The notes: generated from the letters alone by a model not told the origin. Positions 31,859-43,130 are shown, counted from the first letter of the stretch. The stretch: DNA of 64,000 nt from Nematopogon swammerdamellus (GCA_946902875.1 OX336345.1:22475395-22539394); one strand, 5' to 3'. Program-made: numbers and translations.

Positions 31859-33088
31859 ATATATATATATATCTATGCGTAGAGTATGCTCATAAAACCG
31901 CATTCAGCTGCTCGTAACAGTCACTCCACCTGATGTACACAGGTAGGACAAGGAGGCCAATCCACTCGAAGGTAAATCGAGAATCGAATACAATATTTCC
32001 CGTAAGACGAATACATTTCGTTCACAATTATTCTGAAGCGACCGAATATTTTTCTAAGAATTCCGTATATGTAATTGGTAATTTTTTTATTATTAATTAA
32101 ATTTATTTTCCCTCCTTTTTTCTTCCTGACTCATTTTTGTTTTGACATTCAATGTCAGTTTTGGACTTCTGTCAGAATGTATCTAGTCTTAACGGATGTG
32201 AATTCACTGACGCATCCCCATCGTCTTTCAAATCTCCTGTTATTAATTAAATAATATCAATTCGGTGTATCAGAATTTGATAAATATGTTATATGAGACG
32301 GTGACTTTGTTTATTTTTTTCCTCGAAGCGTGTGTCAGTGACCATTATAGAATACGTCGAGACGAGACGCTCCTGTCAGCTGTCAAAAGAAACGAAAATG
32401 CCATCCCATCTGCGCAGCCGTCATCTCCGTCAATTATGCCTTAAACTGTACTTTATTTCATACATCATTTTCTGTCCCCGTATAACCACTACATATAACC
32501 GAAAATCGAACATGGATTGTAAGTCAAAAACGCATTGAAAAAAAAAACACATATTTGTCGATCGGGCCGGTGTTTGGCCTCCAGCAATAGCGCTTTATCT
32601 CGATGTAAAAATTTTGCTACGCAAAGTCGTACGCAACGTATTAATTTTACTCGAAACATTATGGTACTCGATTCTCGATCTACCTTCTAGTGAATTGGCC
32701 TACCTACAGCAACGCGCCCCGGGCGCACGCACATCACCGGTTTCGCGCATCGTGTTCGGGAAATGGGACAGTGTGTCGCGTCGCGTATGGTAGTGAAATG
32801 AATTACTCAAAAAACGATGAGTGTTTAATGACACGGGGAAAGCAGAGGTCGTGGGCTATGAGAAATGAAAATACCAAGCGATAAGAATAGAGAGTACCTT
32901 TAATAAAAAAAATACTATTAATAAATCCATTTCATAGTTTAAAAAAAACCTTTGATTAAAACACGGGGGTCAGGTTAGGTGTGAAGACCATGACGAAATA
33001 TGACAAGGGCCGTCCCTTGTTCTTGGGATGGTCAAAGCAGCGTGACGTATCCGTTTTTGGATTACCCCTTTTTTTACTTTGAGGAAAT
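31859..33088. other. Unassigned intronic-type sequence
   Basis: No repeat family or gene recognised. Short frames at 32332-32538 and 32690-32884 have no family resemblance. A GC-rich patch near 32695-32770 is open on the minus strand and ends in a TAG|GTAGG donor-like site, but has no good acceptor. Confidence 0.5.
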
Positions 33089-33425
33089 TTTTAGGGTTCC
33101 GTATCCATACGGAAGCCTATTACTAAGTCTACGCCGTCAGTCTGTCCGTCCGTCCTAGGGCTGTATCGTTTGAACCGTTATAGTTAAAAAGTAAAAAAAT
33201 TAAGAGAGTCCCCATACAAGAAACGTGCTAAGGATCGATTAGTACATTCCTCGATTTGATTATACGATTCCACGCTACTTAATAATAAATGGCGCCACAG
33301 GTATTTATATTTAGCACTGCGCAGAAAGACAATAGACGAATATGGTTTTTTGACAGGTATATGGTATAGCGGATCGACAGAACCCTCCGTGCGCGAGTAA
33401 AATTCACACTTCACCGTTTTTTTTC
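33089..33425 (-). repeat. GGCCAAGTGCGAG repeat
   Basis: Minus-strand copy beginning with TAGGGTTCCGTATCC and a GTCTGTCCGTCCGTCC stretch, with an unfamiliar middle. Confidence 0.65.
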
Positions 33426-33621
33426 CTTTTCTTCATACATCTGGTTGGAGACTAGGTTTCACGTACACAATCACTCCGTTCAGTATTGCAGCACCTACTG
33501 CGGAACGTAGACGGAAATAATAGTTCTGCGGACACCCTATATTCATCATGACCTAACACAATAAATTAAAATCAGGCTGGACTTAAAATCAGCGACGAAA
33601 GTCATTAGCTGCGTCCAGCCA

Positions 33622-33708
33622 GCAGGTCTATTCTTGTAAATTCTGACAGCGGACTCAGCGCCACAACAGCGCTGATTCCACTGTCAGAATTTACAAGAAT
33701 AGACCTGC
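33622..33708. mobile_element. Palindromic MITE (short copy)
   Basis: Ends GCAGGTCTATTCTTGTAAAT and complement, same family as 18059-18188 with the centre deleted. Confidence 0.85.
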
Positions 33709-34084
33709 AGACCTTTGTTCGGCGAAGAGAAGACACATATTTTAGTTTTTTTATTTATTTATTATTAGTTGTTATCCTTAATCTAAGTTTTATTCTGCTC
33801 TGTGCTCGGCTCTGTGTACGTTTTTAAATTATTGTTACACGTGTCTTTTATAGCCTAATTTTGTATTTTATTTTTTATTACTTAGTTTAGTTTTAATGTG
33901 TAAAAAGTGTTAATTTTAAGACGTATGTTTATCTATTTTTAAGTTATGTATCTGAGCCAACAATTTCATTTCATTTCATTTCATGATCTTGATCACAAAA
34001 GATTCCTTCCTGTTATAATAATAATTAATCAAATAATAAAAACAAATGTCTCGCTCGCTGGACAGGCGAAGCGGTAAAAACGGA

Positions 34085-34200
34085 AAACTGTAGAAGCGGT
34101 CGTCGCGTCGTCTGGGCGGCTCGGCTCGGCGCGGCTCGGCGCGGTTCGGCGCGGCGGCGGCGGGCGCGGCAAGGTATAACGGGACCGGCGCGGCGCGGCA
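34085..34200. repeat. GC-rich GGCTCGGCGC simple repeat
   Basis: Degenerate GGCTCGGCGCGGCTCGGCGC and GGCGGCGGCGG runs. The low-complexity Ala/Arg/Pro frames through it are compositional, so I do not call a gene. Confidence 0.75.
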
Positions 34201-34375
34201 GCAGCCCAACCCAACCTGTTGCGGCAGAGAAAGTTGCTCATATGGAACAGTGCAAGTTTGTGCCGCATGCTCGCCGCGTGTCGTCCGTACCGTACGTTAC
34301 CAAGCAGGTACACGCAGTGAGCACCCAGTAAACACCAGGCTTCTTCGTAAACGACATGTACATACATATTATTCT

Positions 34376-34628
34376 ACCTACCGCCCGACGGGCCGGCGGC
34401 GGTCTATTTCAGTGGAAATTCGTCAGCCGCGCGAAGTATACATAGAGGCTCGCTCACGCAACTGCGCGCAGCTGCAAAGCAATAACCACATTACACTCGA
34501 TCGTTAAGGTACATTTTCGCACGCTGCGATTGGCGACGTGAAACAGTAGGCTATTAAAACCCGAAGGTAGGAACATTTTCTATGGAATGATTTATCTGTT
34601 ACGAAGTAACTATTAAGTAATCTGTGAC
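34376..34628. repeat. Dispersed inverted repeat, copy 1
   Basis: About 250 bp repeated in inverted orientation at 37150-37409 (shared blocks CTACCTACCGCCCGACGGG, GGTCTATTTCAGTGGAAATT, TTCGTCAGCCGCGCGAAGTA). Similarity is high with small differences. Confidence 0.88.
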
Positions 34629-34659
34629 CATACACCTGATTCACTTAATTAATAAATCT

Positions 34660-34912
34660 TTGTAGTCAGAACTCTCAGCAAAATTGTTAATCTTGCTCTC
34701 AAGCTGTGTTTTCGATAGACTATGGGCGGTGTTATTATGTGGCTAGTCACTAAATACTTGTAAAAATATGTTTTAAAAAAATACCCTGCGAAGTTTCTTG
34801 TCGGTTCTTCTTCGTGGGTGTTATCGAACCGGATAGAACAAATTGTGACAAGTTCGAGCGCAGTCTAACTGCCATATGAATGATCAATAAACAATACAAT
34901 ACAATCCATACC
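34660..34912 (+). mobile_element. LINE 3' UTR (AATAAACAATAC tail)
   Basis: Shared with 44125-44348 and 47800-47905: TTGTTAATC(T/C)TGCTCTCAAG, CGAACCGGATAGAACAAATT, then ATGAATGATCAATAAACAAT. No coding part. Confidence 0.7.
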
Positions 34913-34919
34913 TTTTTGA

Positions 34920-35326
34920 ATTTTTTTTATGTAAACTATCATAGGTGGCTGTGCCGAGAGACCAATGGTGCAGTCGACAGAGCCAAAATCACCTCTCCTC
35001 GCGAAACCCCGCTCAGTTAGGTGCCACGCCAGCAGATTTGCGGACTGTTGCTAGACGGTCTAGCCCGTTAATACGACGCTTGAAGACACCCAGGTTAAAG
35101 GATTCAGGAAATACACTCGCCGGAAGACAGTTCCACACTCTAGCGGTGCGACAAAGAAACGATTTAGAGAACCGATGGGTTCCCAAAAGCCCAATGACAA
35201 CAACAAAAGGGTGCTGAATCTCTCTGCGACGAGTCATGTAGTGTAGGTATACTTGATTTGTGTTTGGCCTCGGATGCACAACCGCCAGTCGGCGTATACC
35301 GAGAGCAGCGACCAATTTTTCCACAG
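34920..35326 (-). pseudogene. LINE reverse transcriptase C-terminus
   Basis: Minus-strand frame of 104 codons (35013-35324) with the LINE C-terminal signature KSFLCRTARVWNCLPASVF and a following FNLGVFKRRIN, then stop, 3' UTR and a poly-A (T run at 34920). CR1/Jockey-type. 5'-truncated but the remaining frame is open. Relatives: 27970-28480 and 63745-64000. Confidence 0.8.
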
Positions 35327-35625
35327 AAAAAATTACGCTGCTTCACCGTTTGGAACATGTGTAAAACTGTACGTCCCTGGTGGTAGACTCAAATTGTAGC
35401 CGACTGTATTGTTACCACCGTATACCTACTAGATGTAAGATGACCGTCATAGAAATGCCGGTCGAAGCGGTTATGTAAACAGTTAGTGGTTTTCCGTCCA
35501 GTTCAGTGTAGCCGGCCCGGCACAACCAAAGGAAAGCGCTGACATGGGACATAGTTCATTATAACAGGCATAGACATCACATAGGGTGTATTAGGTGAAG
35601 TAACCCATACATGTCAGGTTAATAA
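35327..35625 (+). mobile_element. S1/S2 recombinant SINE
   Basis: The 5' half is S1 (GCTGCTTCACCG, CTCAAATTGTAGCCGACTG, ATGTAAGATG) and the 3' half is S2 (GGTTATGTAAACAGTTAGTG, CAGTTCAGTGTAGCCGGC, ending GTCAGGTTAATA plus A7). The switch falls around 35445-35460, inside the shared core. Confidence 0.75.
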
Positions 35626-35628
35626 AAA

Positions 35629-35950
35629 AATCTGTTAAGTGCGAGTTTTACTCGCGCACGGATGTTTCCGTATCTATCCGCTATTATCCGCCTATGTTTT
35701 GTAACAACAATGCAATGTATAAAAGCCTATGGCGATCTATTATTCAATAGTGTGGCTAATCGATTTTTCGGACGTTTGTTGTATGGAAGCCCCCCTTAAT
35801 TTTTAACATTTTCTTATTTTTCTTATTTGTTGTCATATTCGCCATAGTAACACATATTCTGTGAAAATTTCAACGGGTTACGGGGTTCAAGAGATACAGC
35901 CCTCGGACGGACGGAATAGGCTTCCGTACGGGATACGGAAACCTAAAAAT
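35629..35950 (+). repeat. GGCCAAGTGCGAG repeat, diverged
   Basis: AGTGCGAGTTTTACTCGCGC start, GGATACGGAAACCTAAAAAT end. Confidence 0.65.
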
Positions 35951-36485
35951 AATTACGAAGGCAAAACCTGTATTTGTCAATGCGGCTATGCAAGTAGTGT
36001 CAGTGTGGCCACGACGACGCGACAGGTGACAGGCGGCACGTGCTAGTTAGTGGAACTAGTCGGCCGGCGGCGCGGCGGTGCAGCCGCGCGCCGCGCGTGC
36101 GCAAGATGCGGTGAATGCGCGTGACGGACGGACGGACGACGGAACTTGCTGCGCTCAAATTATGTTTGTTTATAAATTAAAAAGTATTAGGTATGAAAAA
36201 AATTAATAAAATTTAATGTATTCGGGATGTATTTTTTCCAATCATTTTTTATTTCCATTTTTCTAATTAAAAATAGGTATATATAAAGCGAGTACGTGCT
36301 TAGTACTAACTTAAACATAAAATATTAATAAAATTTATATTTTCAAAACTCGCCTACGTGTAAAAAATGCCTATAATATCTACTAATAGCTACGGCTACA
36401 AAATTCACCGCTGAGAATTTTGTAGAATTTTATGCAACATTACAGTGTTAAAATTTTGAAAAATTACATAAATTGCGTCATTCTA

Positions 36486-36771
36486 AAAACACGAACTATT
36501 TACATAGCCGTTTCAGCCGACCTTTCATTCAGTACGGTGATACTACCTAGTAAATATGTAGACATTAAACTCTACCACCTAGTAAGGTAAGAAGGGAGGG
36601 AACCTACAGTTTTACGTGGAATCCGAACCACAGTCAGCCTCCAACGGCCGAGCGGTCACCCATCCATCCACTGACCGCGCCCAGGTGTGCTTATGATCCG
36701 TCCGACCGACAGTCGACCGACCGCACGACTGAGCTCAGTGGTGTGGTCCGTCGGTAGCTACCGAGGCTGAC
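36486..36771 (-). mobile_element. S2 SINE, variant head subfamily
   Basis: Minus-strand S2. Its 5S-like block is diverged: CATAAGCACACCTGGGCGCG then GTGGATGGATGGGTGACCG. The same variant is at 55954-56085, so two S2 subfamilies exist here. Confidence 0.75.
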
Positions 36772-37149
36772 AGTGTTTTAAAATATTATTTAAAATAAAC
36801 AGTTAGGATTTTTAATCTACTTCAACTGAAAAGGAGGAGGTTCCCAATTCGACGTAAGCATTTTATTAGTTTTATTTTTTGTTTAAAATTACGTACTCGC
36901 ATCCACTCGAACCTCACAATCAATTGATTACGTCCGCAGTGATTACTATACCTTATCCAGTGACAGGTATCATTACCCCCCAGCCTCCGACGAGAGTAGA
37001 GTCTGCAAATTAATATGCTTACTTAATAAGAGCAGCACAAGTATATGAAAGTAATCTAAACGAGGGCAGGCAGTGCACGGTCGTCGCCTACTTACATACT
37101 CGTACATGCAGACATTTAATGTTGCTAAAAGTTATGTAGGTACTAGTAG

Positions 37150-37409
37150 CACAGATTACTTAATAGTTACTTCGTATCGTAACAGATAAATCACTCCATA
37201 GAACATGTTCCTACCTTCGGGCTTTAATAGCCTACTGTTTCACGTCGCCAATCGCCGCGTGCGAAAATGTACCTTAACGATCAAATGTAAAGTGGTTATT
37301 GCTTTGCAGATGCACGCAGTTGCGTGGGCGAGCGTCTATGTATACTTCGCGCGGCTGACGAATTTCCACTGAAATAGACCGCCGGCGGCCCGTCGGGCGG
37401 TAGGTAGTT
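37150..37409. repeat. Dispersed inverted repeat, copy 2
   Basis: Inverted partner of 34376-34628, 2.5 kb away; repeats of other families fill the space between. Confidence 0.88.
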
Positions 37410-37835
37410 AGCGCGCGCAAGTACATAGAGTGCGTGAGGCTAGTAGTATGCCTTATTTATGTCAGCATCGGTAGCTCTTTGTTTTGTATTTGCTCTATCG
37501 TAAAAAAAACGACCAAGTGCGAGTCGGACTCGCACACCACAAAAAAACGTTGAAAAAAAACACGTTTCTTGATAGAACCGGGTGAGAACACTAACAACCT
37601 TATAAAGTTTTTTTTTAACCTCGACGCGACGAAAAAAGAGCGGTGTTATAAGTTTAACATGTGTGTGCATGTGTGTATGGGTGTGTCTGTCTGTGTCTGT
37701 GGTATCATAGCTTTCAAACGAATGGACCAATTTGGATTATTTGGATTTAATTTGGATTTAATCGGGATGGTTCTTAGCTATGTTTGTAATCAAGTAATCA
37801 AGTAAATAAGTAAGCAAAAAAATTATTATCTTAAT

Positions 37836-38270
37836 ACCGTGTGGGGTCGGTACTTAAAAAGAATAGCCCCACTGCATCTCTCCCCGTCGCATGTCGTAAA
37901 AGTCGACTAAGGGATCGTCAGCCTCGGCAGCTCAGTGGTGCGGTCAGTTATTGGATGGCTGACCGCCCGACCGTTGGAGGATGACCGTGGTTCGGATTCC
38001 ACATTAAACTGTAGGTCCCTTCCCTTCTTACCTGACTGGGTGGTAGGGTTTATCCCGGCCGGGTTGGTACCACCGCACTGAGTGAAACGTCGGTCGAAAC
38101 GGCTATTTAAATAGTTCGTGTTTTCCGTCCAGTTCGGTGTAGCCGGCGCGAAATGAAGGGAAGCACTGACATAGCACCTAGTTCACCCGGTGTTATGGGA
38201 TGACATCACGGATTTTGTAGGTGATGTAGCCAATCAAGTCAGTTTCCATAAAAAAAAAAAAAAAAAAAAA
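37836..38270 (+). mobile_element. Family A 5' end fused to S2
   Basis: The first 80 bp of family A (37836-37915, ending GTCGACTAAGGGA) run straight into an S2 head (GTCAGCCTCGGCAGCTCAG) and body ending in A20. The S2 5S-like block is internally deleted (GTCAGTTATTGGATGGCTGA). Confidence 0.8.
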
Positions 38271-38409
38271 GACCGATTTGCATGTCTTTATTATTAAATA
38301 TGCGAGTAACTTAAACACTAAATTTTAATTACGTTTACTATAGCATACTACCTACATGTAAGCATTACATATATACATGTAACTGTGCATACAAATAATC
38401 CATACATAT

Positions 38410-38640
38410 ACATACAAGCTGTGCCCGCGGCTCCGCCCGCTCTCATATTTGACTTCTCTGCTAACCTCATAAGCTATTTAGCGTGATAGTAAGTAGCCTA
38501 TAGTTGATGGGAAGAATCAAGCTATCCGTAAAATTTTGTTTTATTAAAATCGGTTCAGTAGTTCTCGAGTTATAAGCGGACAGACAGACACTCAGACAGA
38601 AAGCAGACATTGGATTTTATTATAGGTAAGGAAGGAAGGA
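38410..38640 (+). repeat. GCCCGCGGCTCCGCCC repeat
   Basis: Plus-strand copy from AGCTGTGCCCGCGGCTCC to ATTTTATTATAGGTAAGGAAGG. Confidence 0.72.
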
Positions 38641-38717
38641 AGTCGGTAAATAGAAGTTACCGTACCCGCTCTCGTATGGGCGGGCGCGAGACAAAAGCAC
38701 ACAGCTATTTATTTATT

Positions 38718-39077
38718 TTATGTAATCCGGTATGGGTGGCTGAGTCGGAGGGGCCAAAACGCATGCTCTGACCAGCCAATAATATCACCTCCGAGAAGGT
38801 AGGTGCCATACCGGAGACTTCCCTGGATTGCTGGCTATACTGGACTAGAGGAGAACACAGCCGAGGCTGCTATGCGGCCATCTTACATCCAGTACGGTGG
38901 TACCAACCCAGTCGGCTAATTTGAGCCTACCACCTAGTAAGGGGCAAGGAAAGGGACGTACGGTTTTACACCCGTTCCGAACGGTGAAGGAGCAGGTGTA
39001 GGTATGCACGTAAATTTTTTCGTCAGAAAAAAACTCATTGGTACACGCCGACCGGATTCGAACCTCGGAGCTCTGAT
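38718..39077 (-). mobile_element. S1 SINE, missing A-box end
   Basis: Minus-strand S1 from the ATGTAATCCGGTATGGG end to the B box (GGATTCGAACC). The outermost head (A box) is absent. Confidence 0.82.
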
Positions 39078-39177
39078 CAGAATCTTAATGCATTAAGTAG
39101 TCGGCGCGGGGGTTGTGTGATTAAATTCCGTTTAATAACTCTTTACATAACACACGCGCGGACGCCACACCCCTCCG

Positions 39178-40010
39178 CAGGGTTGGCAGATGGTTAAGTG
39201 GAAAAAACCGAACATAATTCATCAAAGGGCCTTTGGTATTTCAGGTACAAATGTTTCATAAAAAAATTAAACGGTTAAATTATGAATTATGATGATTATA
39301 ACTTTCAAGAATAACATTCAGCTGAAAATATTTCTTTTAGATAATCCATTTTATAAATTAAATGATTTTTTTTTCATATTGTAAATAAACAATATTGCTG
39401 ACTTGGACGATTCAAATGGATCTTTTATATGTATAAATTTGACTGAACCATATGTTCTTTGTACTTTATTCTCTTTTTTAAAGATACTCTTTTACTTATT
39501 ATTTTTATTTTTTATTAGACGTAGTATGTTATAGTTAACATAATTAAAAATTAGCATGTAAGTTATTAGGCACTTAAAAAAAAAGCTCTATAAGGTTTCT
39601 TGCCCGATTCTTCCTTAGGTATAGGTTGCATTATTGAACGGGATGAAACAAAAACTATGACGAACCATACTGAATATGCATATGTCTCAATGTAATATTG
39701 TTATTGTTGTGTGTTCTTTATGGCGAAATAAATATCTGAATCTGAACATGAATCATTTTTCATTACCTTTACTTTTGAAAATGAATGGGTTTAATAGTAA
39801 TAAATAAAAGAGTTGAATTGATCGAGCTGACTGCAAAATCGAAGAGCACAGTATTATTAGTATTAAAATGTTCTGAAAAAAAGTAAATATTTGCATTATA
39901 CGAAGAAAAAACCGGACGTCTTGATTTCCGGCTTTTCATTACTTTGGAGACCGAACACAAGGCTCAAAAACCGGACTGTCCGGTCCAATACCGAACATCT
40001 GGCAACCCTG
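39178..40010. mobile_element. hAT-like MITE with LINE insertion
   Basis: Ends CAGGGTTGGCAGATG and CATCTGGCAACCCTG, flanked by CCCTCCG on both sides (39171-39177, 40011-40017). Same family as 576-1095. About 460 bp (39297-39757) is an inserted LINE 3' UTR with TGTTATTGTTGTGTGTTCTT and GAAATAAATATCTGAATCTG. Confidence 0.82.
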
Positions 40011-40264
40011 CCCTCCGGCCGACCGGAATCGGAGGAGGTGCGGCATCATGACAAAATGCTTATTGTTTCTGTTCTACTTCCGGTGTCGGAGGCGGCGTTA
40101 GACAACGGATGCTGTAATCTCTTGATACAATTGATTTATAGTGTTTTAGCAGACTAACAGCCAATGAAGGCAAAAGGCAAAGAAACGAAAATGATCTTGA
40201 ACAGTTTTATGTAATACTAGCTTATGCCCGCGGCTTCGTTCGAGTGAAATTCGTATTTAAAAAG

Positions 40265-40820
40265 CTGAGGAGGCGGCGAACAAAACCGGACTTGTCCACC
40301 CATACGGTTTTTTTGTTTGTTCTCTATCGTATTGTATGTTATCTATGTCGTCCCTGAAGTATTTTCATCCAAAACCGCTTCTAACCTATACAAAATAATT
40401 CTCAAAGTTGCCTTTTCAGTCAAAAACGGACTTGTCCCATTAAAATTTGAAGAAATTATGATTGCACTTTCATTTTCAATAAAAACCGGATGAAACGTGT
40501 GATATGTTTTCAAATAAAACTGCACTTGTCCAATAAAATATATATATATTTTTAACTGGTATACTTTTATGAATTTATGTTGTTTTTCAAGGCTTTTCAA
40601 ACAAAACCGGACTTGTCCATTTTTAAATGAAAAAAATAAGACAACCAGTCAGCAGTGTTCTGATAAAATAATCGACGGTTACACGCTTGCATTTTGATGA
40701 AGCTTTTATGTACAAAAATGTAGAGCTATAGCTAGCCCCTATCTGCTTCATCTAGTTTTTGAGCTCTCCTGTAAAATTATATTTGTGGGACAAGTCCGCT
40801 TTTGTTCGCCGCCTCCTCAG
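40265..40820. mobile_element. TIR element with iterated CCGGACTTGTCC
   Basis: Perfect ends CTGAGGAGGCGGCGAAC. Inside, AAAACCGGACTTGTCC or close variants occur at 40281, 40421, 40481, 40511 and 40602, and inverted at about 40788-40805. It split an RTE tail (40216-40264 and 40821-40870). No transposase; 556 bp. Confidence 0.82.
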
Positions 40821-40885
40821 ATGAAAGTAAGTAATCCCGTTACCGTACTTTTAGTTTTAGTATCATACATAGTCTACAAATGCAA

Positions 40886-41104
40886 TCCTTACCTATAATA
40901 AAATCCAACGTCTGCTTTCTGTCTGAGTGTCTGTCTGTCCGCTTATAACTCGAGAACCACTGAACCGATTTTAATAAAAAAAAATTCTACGGATAGCTTG
41001 ATTCTTCTCATCAACTATAGGCTACTTACTATCACGCTAAATGGCTTATGAGGCAGCAGTGAAGTGAAATATGAGAGCGTGCGGAGCCGCGGGCACAGCT
41101 AGTA
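40886..41104 (-). repeat. GCCCGCGGCTCCGCCC repeat
   Basis: Minus-strand copy, from TACCTATAATAAAATCCAAC to GAGCCGCGGGCACAGCTAG. Confidence 0.7.
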
Positions 41105-41690
41105 TCTCATAAAACAAAGTATCTAACTCCATGACTATCCCTTGCAGATTTATTAGTAGTAGTATTGATTTAAATTTCGCTACGGGGAATGTATTAAATT
41201 TAATCGAAATCGAAATAGGCGTGCTCGATTATAGATTTTTCCACGCCTGCGCATTCGCCTCCAGGTGCAGTAAGCGATCATATGTGCTAAGCGCACGCGC
41301 CATTGTTTCTGCCCCGTCATCATTCATCGGATATTGGTGGCTGCTGATTGTTTTTTGGCGCACGCGTAACAAGATTTATAGCGGCGATCGGATCTTGCGC
41401 AACACCACGTGTGCGCGCGCGCAGCCTATACGACAACCCGTGGAAATACATAAACTAGAAGAGGTTTCGACAAGGCAAGAGAAATACCAGATGAAATTAC
41501 AACTAGGCATTCTAGCTGGAGACTGCGCGTAATTTTATATTCAAATCTAAAAAAAAAATTTTTATGATCCCCGTCAATTTTTAGGATTTACCAATACATG
41601 ATACGTCATTGGATTTACCACCAAAACAAAGCTCTTTGTTTATGGCGATAAAAAATTAGTTTTTCGAGATTTTGAAAACATTACAAAATC
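41105..41690. other. Unassigned, one open frame
   Basis: A plus-strand frame of 133 codons (41131-41532) has no signal, domain or splice context I recognise. Carries an inverted AATGACGTATCATGTA copy at 41595-41610. Confidence 0.45.
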
Positions 41691-41694
41691 CAAA

Positions 41695-41835
41695 GTGCCT
41701 AGTTTATTTGAGTACGAATGCCGTGTCGGCGTGACAGGTGCCTTTTTACGTTTCTCTTGAAAGATCCTAAGTTATACACTGAAGGAAACACATCGGGAGG
41801 AAGTGCATTCCAGAGTTTCGCAGTGCGGAAGATAA
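41695..41835 (-). pseudogene. LINE reverse transcriptase C-terminus
   Basis: The minus strand reads LWNALPPDVFPSVYNLGSFK then RNVKRHLSRRHGIRT and a stop: the standard Jockey/CR1 C-terminal end. Short relic. Confidence 0.72.
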
Positions 41836-42616
41836 ACAAAATACTGTCTATCATTTCATACTTTTTTTACTTCTCTTCAACCGCGAACATCGGACAAGTA
41901 TCTGTCCTAATATTTCAACATTGGCTATTGACTTTCGTATATGTTGGTAGATTAATTTCATCTCTTGCTCCATCCCTGAGCGTGTGTTCCCCTTCCTATC
42001 AAATAACCGCGGCGTCCTCTCGTTTCTTCGGCCTGGTCATTTTCGGAGTCCTCGCTGGAGGGCGCTACAATATTGCTACAAGTCTCAAGTTCAAACTCTG
42101 TCACACTATTTACTCATACATTTTGTGTCTCCTGTACATCGAGTGTATTGCATGCCGACCAAACTTTAATAATAAGGTAAAACGCACACAATATGCATGA
42201 CAATGCAAGTTCTATGTATTTATTTACATGTGACAACTTTCTGTTAAACTATTGTAAGCAGTCGTTCGTTCATCATAAACGTGGTGCTCGTTGAATGTGA
42301 CGACGGAGAAAATGTGTTATTTGACAGCAGTGGAAGTACCAGCAGAACATTATTTAGTCCTTGGGTTGATCGATTCGATTCGGCATTGCTACTGATTCGA
42401 ATTTTGAATTTGACTTCGACGTTCGAATATTCCCTGTTCGATGCGTCAAATTGTACTGCAGGATGCATTGTAAAAGGAAGAAAGGAAACTTATGAATAAA
42501 CAATCGTAGTAAGGCCTTGAACACCGCTAGTTTTGTGAATATCCACGTTGGAGCACATAAAGAATACGAATTTTTCATTATCGTAATGTTTTCGGTTACG
42601 CGGTATATTACAAAGC

Positions 42617-42680
42617 GACTTACATTCGTCGACGTTTCGTCCCTCGCTGTGGGGACATCCTCAGGACTGGACCTGGAGGA
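42617..42680 (-). ncRNA. Hammerhead-ribozyme-like motif
   Basis: Minus strand: CTGAGGA (42658-42664; position 7 is free in the consensus CUGANGA), stem II GTCCC/GGGAC, GAAAC, GTC (42631-42633). It faces the plus-strand motif at 42756-42813. Confidence 0.5.
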
Positions 42681-42755
42681 CGCCCGACGACACGTCGCCC
42701 AGTCAGATGTCAACTGCCGGACGCCGCTGACGTAGATTACTTGATTACGTAGACA

Positions 42756-42813
42756 GTTACGCGAGTCCTGATGATGTCCCCAGAGCGAGGGACGAAACGT
42801 CGACGAATGTAAG
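42756..42813 (+). ncRNA. Hammerhead-ribozyme-like motif
   Basis: CTGATGA (42768-42774), stem II GTCCC (42776-42780) / GGGAC (42789-42793) perfect, GAAAC (42794-42798), GTC (42799-42801). Stem I can form GUC/GAC, an internal loop with tandem A.G pairs, then GUUAC pairing with GUAAG-side bases. This is the best of the four candidates. Known type I hammerheads with minimal stem III occur in Penelope-like elements. Confidence 0.6.
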
Positions 42814-42815
42814 TT

Positions 42816-43130
42816 CTACATACACACGCTGAATCCCGATAATCGGGGTAAGCAGAGTAATCGGTGTTGTGCTGCAAGAACTCTGGTAAATTACAGTACG
42901 ACACCGACCGCCAGGTTTCGCAAAGTATTCGAACAAGATTCAATAGATCAAGCAGCAAGTAAGGCACGAAGACGCACCTGCTACACGACTCGGTGGAAGT
43001 ACCGTGCCAAGGTGAGAGGTGGCGAGCCTGTCGCCCTTTAGCACGGCATCTTGTCTTTATCCCTTAGTCGCCTTTTACGACATGCGTGAGGAGAGATGCA
43101 GTGGGGCTATTCTTTTTACGTACCGGCCCC
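42816..43130 (-). mobile_element. Family A with 6-bp TSD
   Basis: Interrupts the sequence after the hammerhead-like motif. TAAGTT occurs on both sides (42810-42815, 43131-43136), and the sequence after it (GCTTTGTAATATACCG) continues the partner of the inverted copy at 42595-42620. 5'-truncated at the GGCCCC end. Confidence 0.82.

Noticed and set aside
34029..34367. Pro/Ala/Arg-rich minus-strand frames
   Set aside because: They come from a GC-rich simple repeat, with no splice sites or conserved motif.
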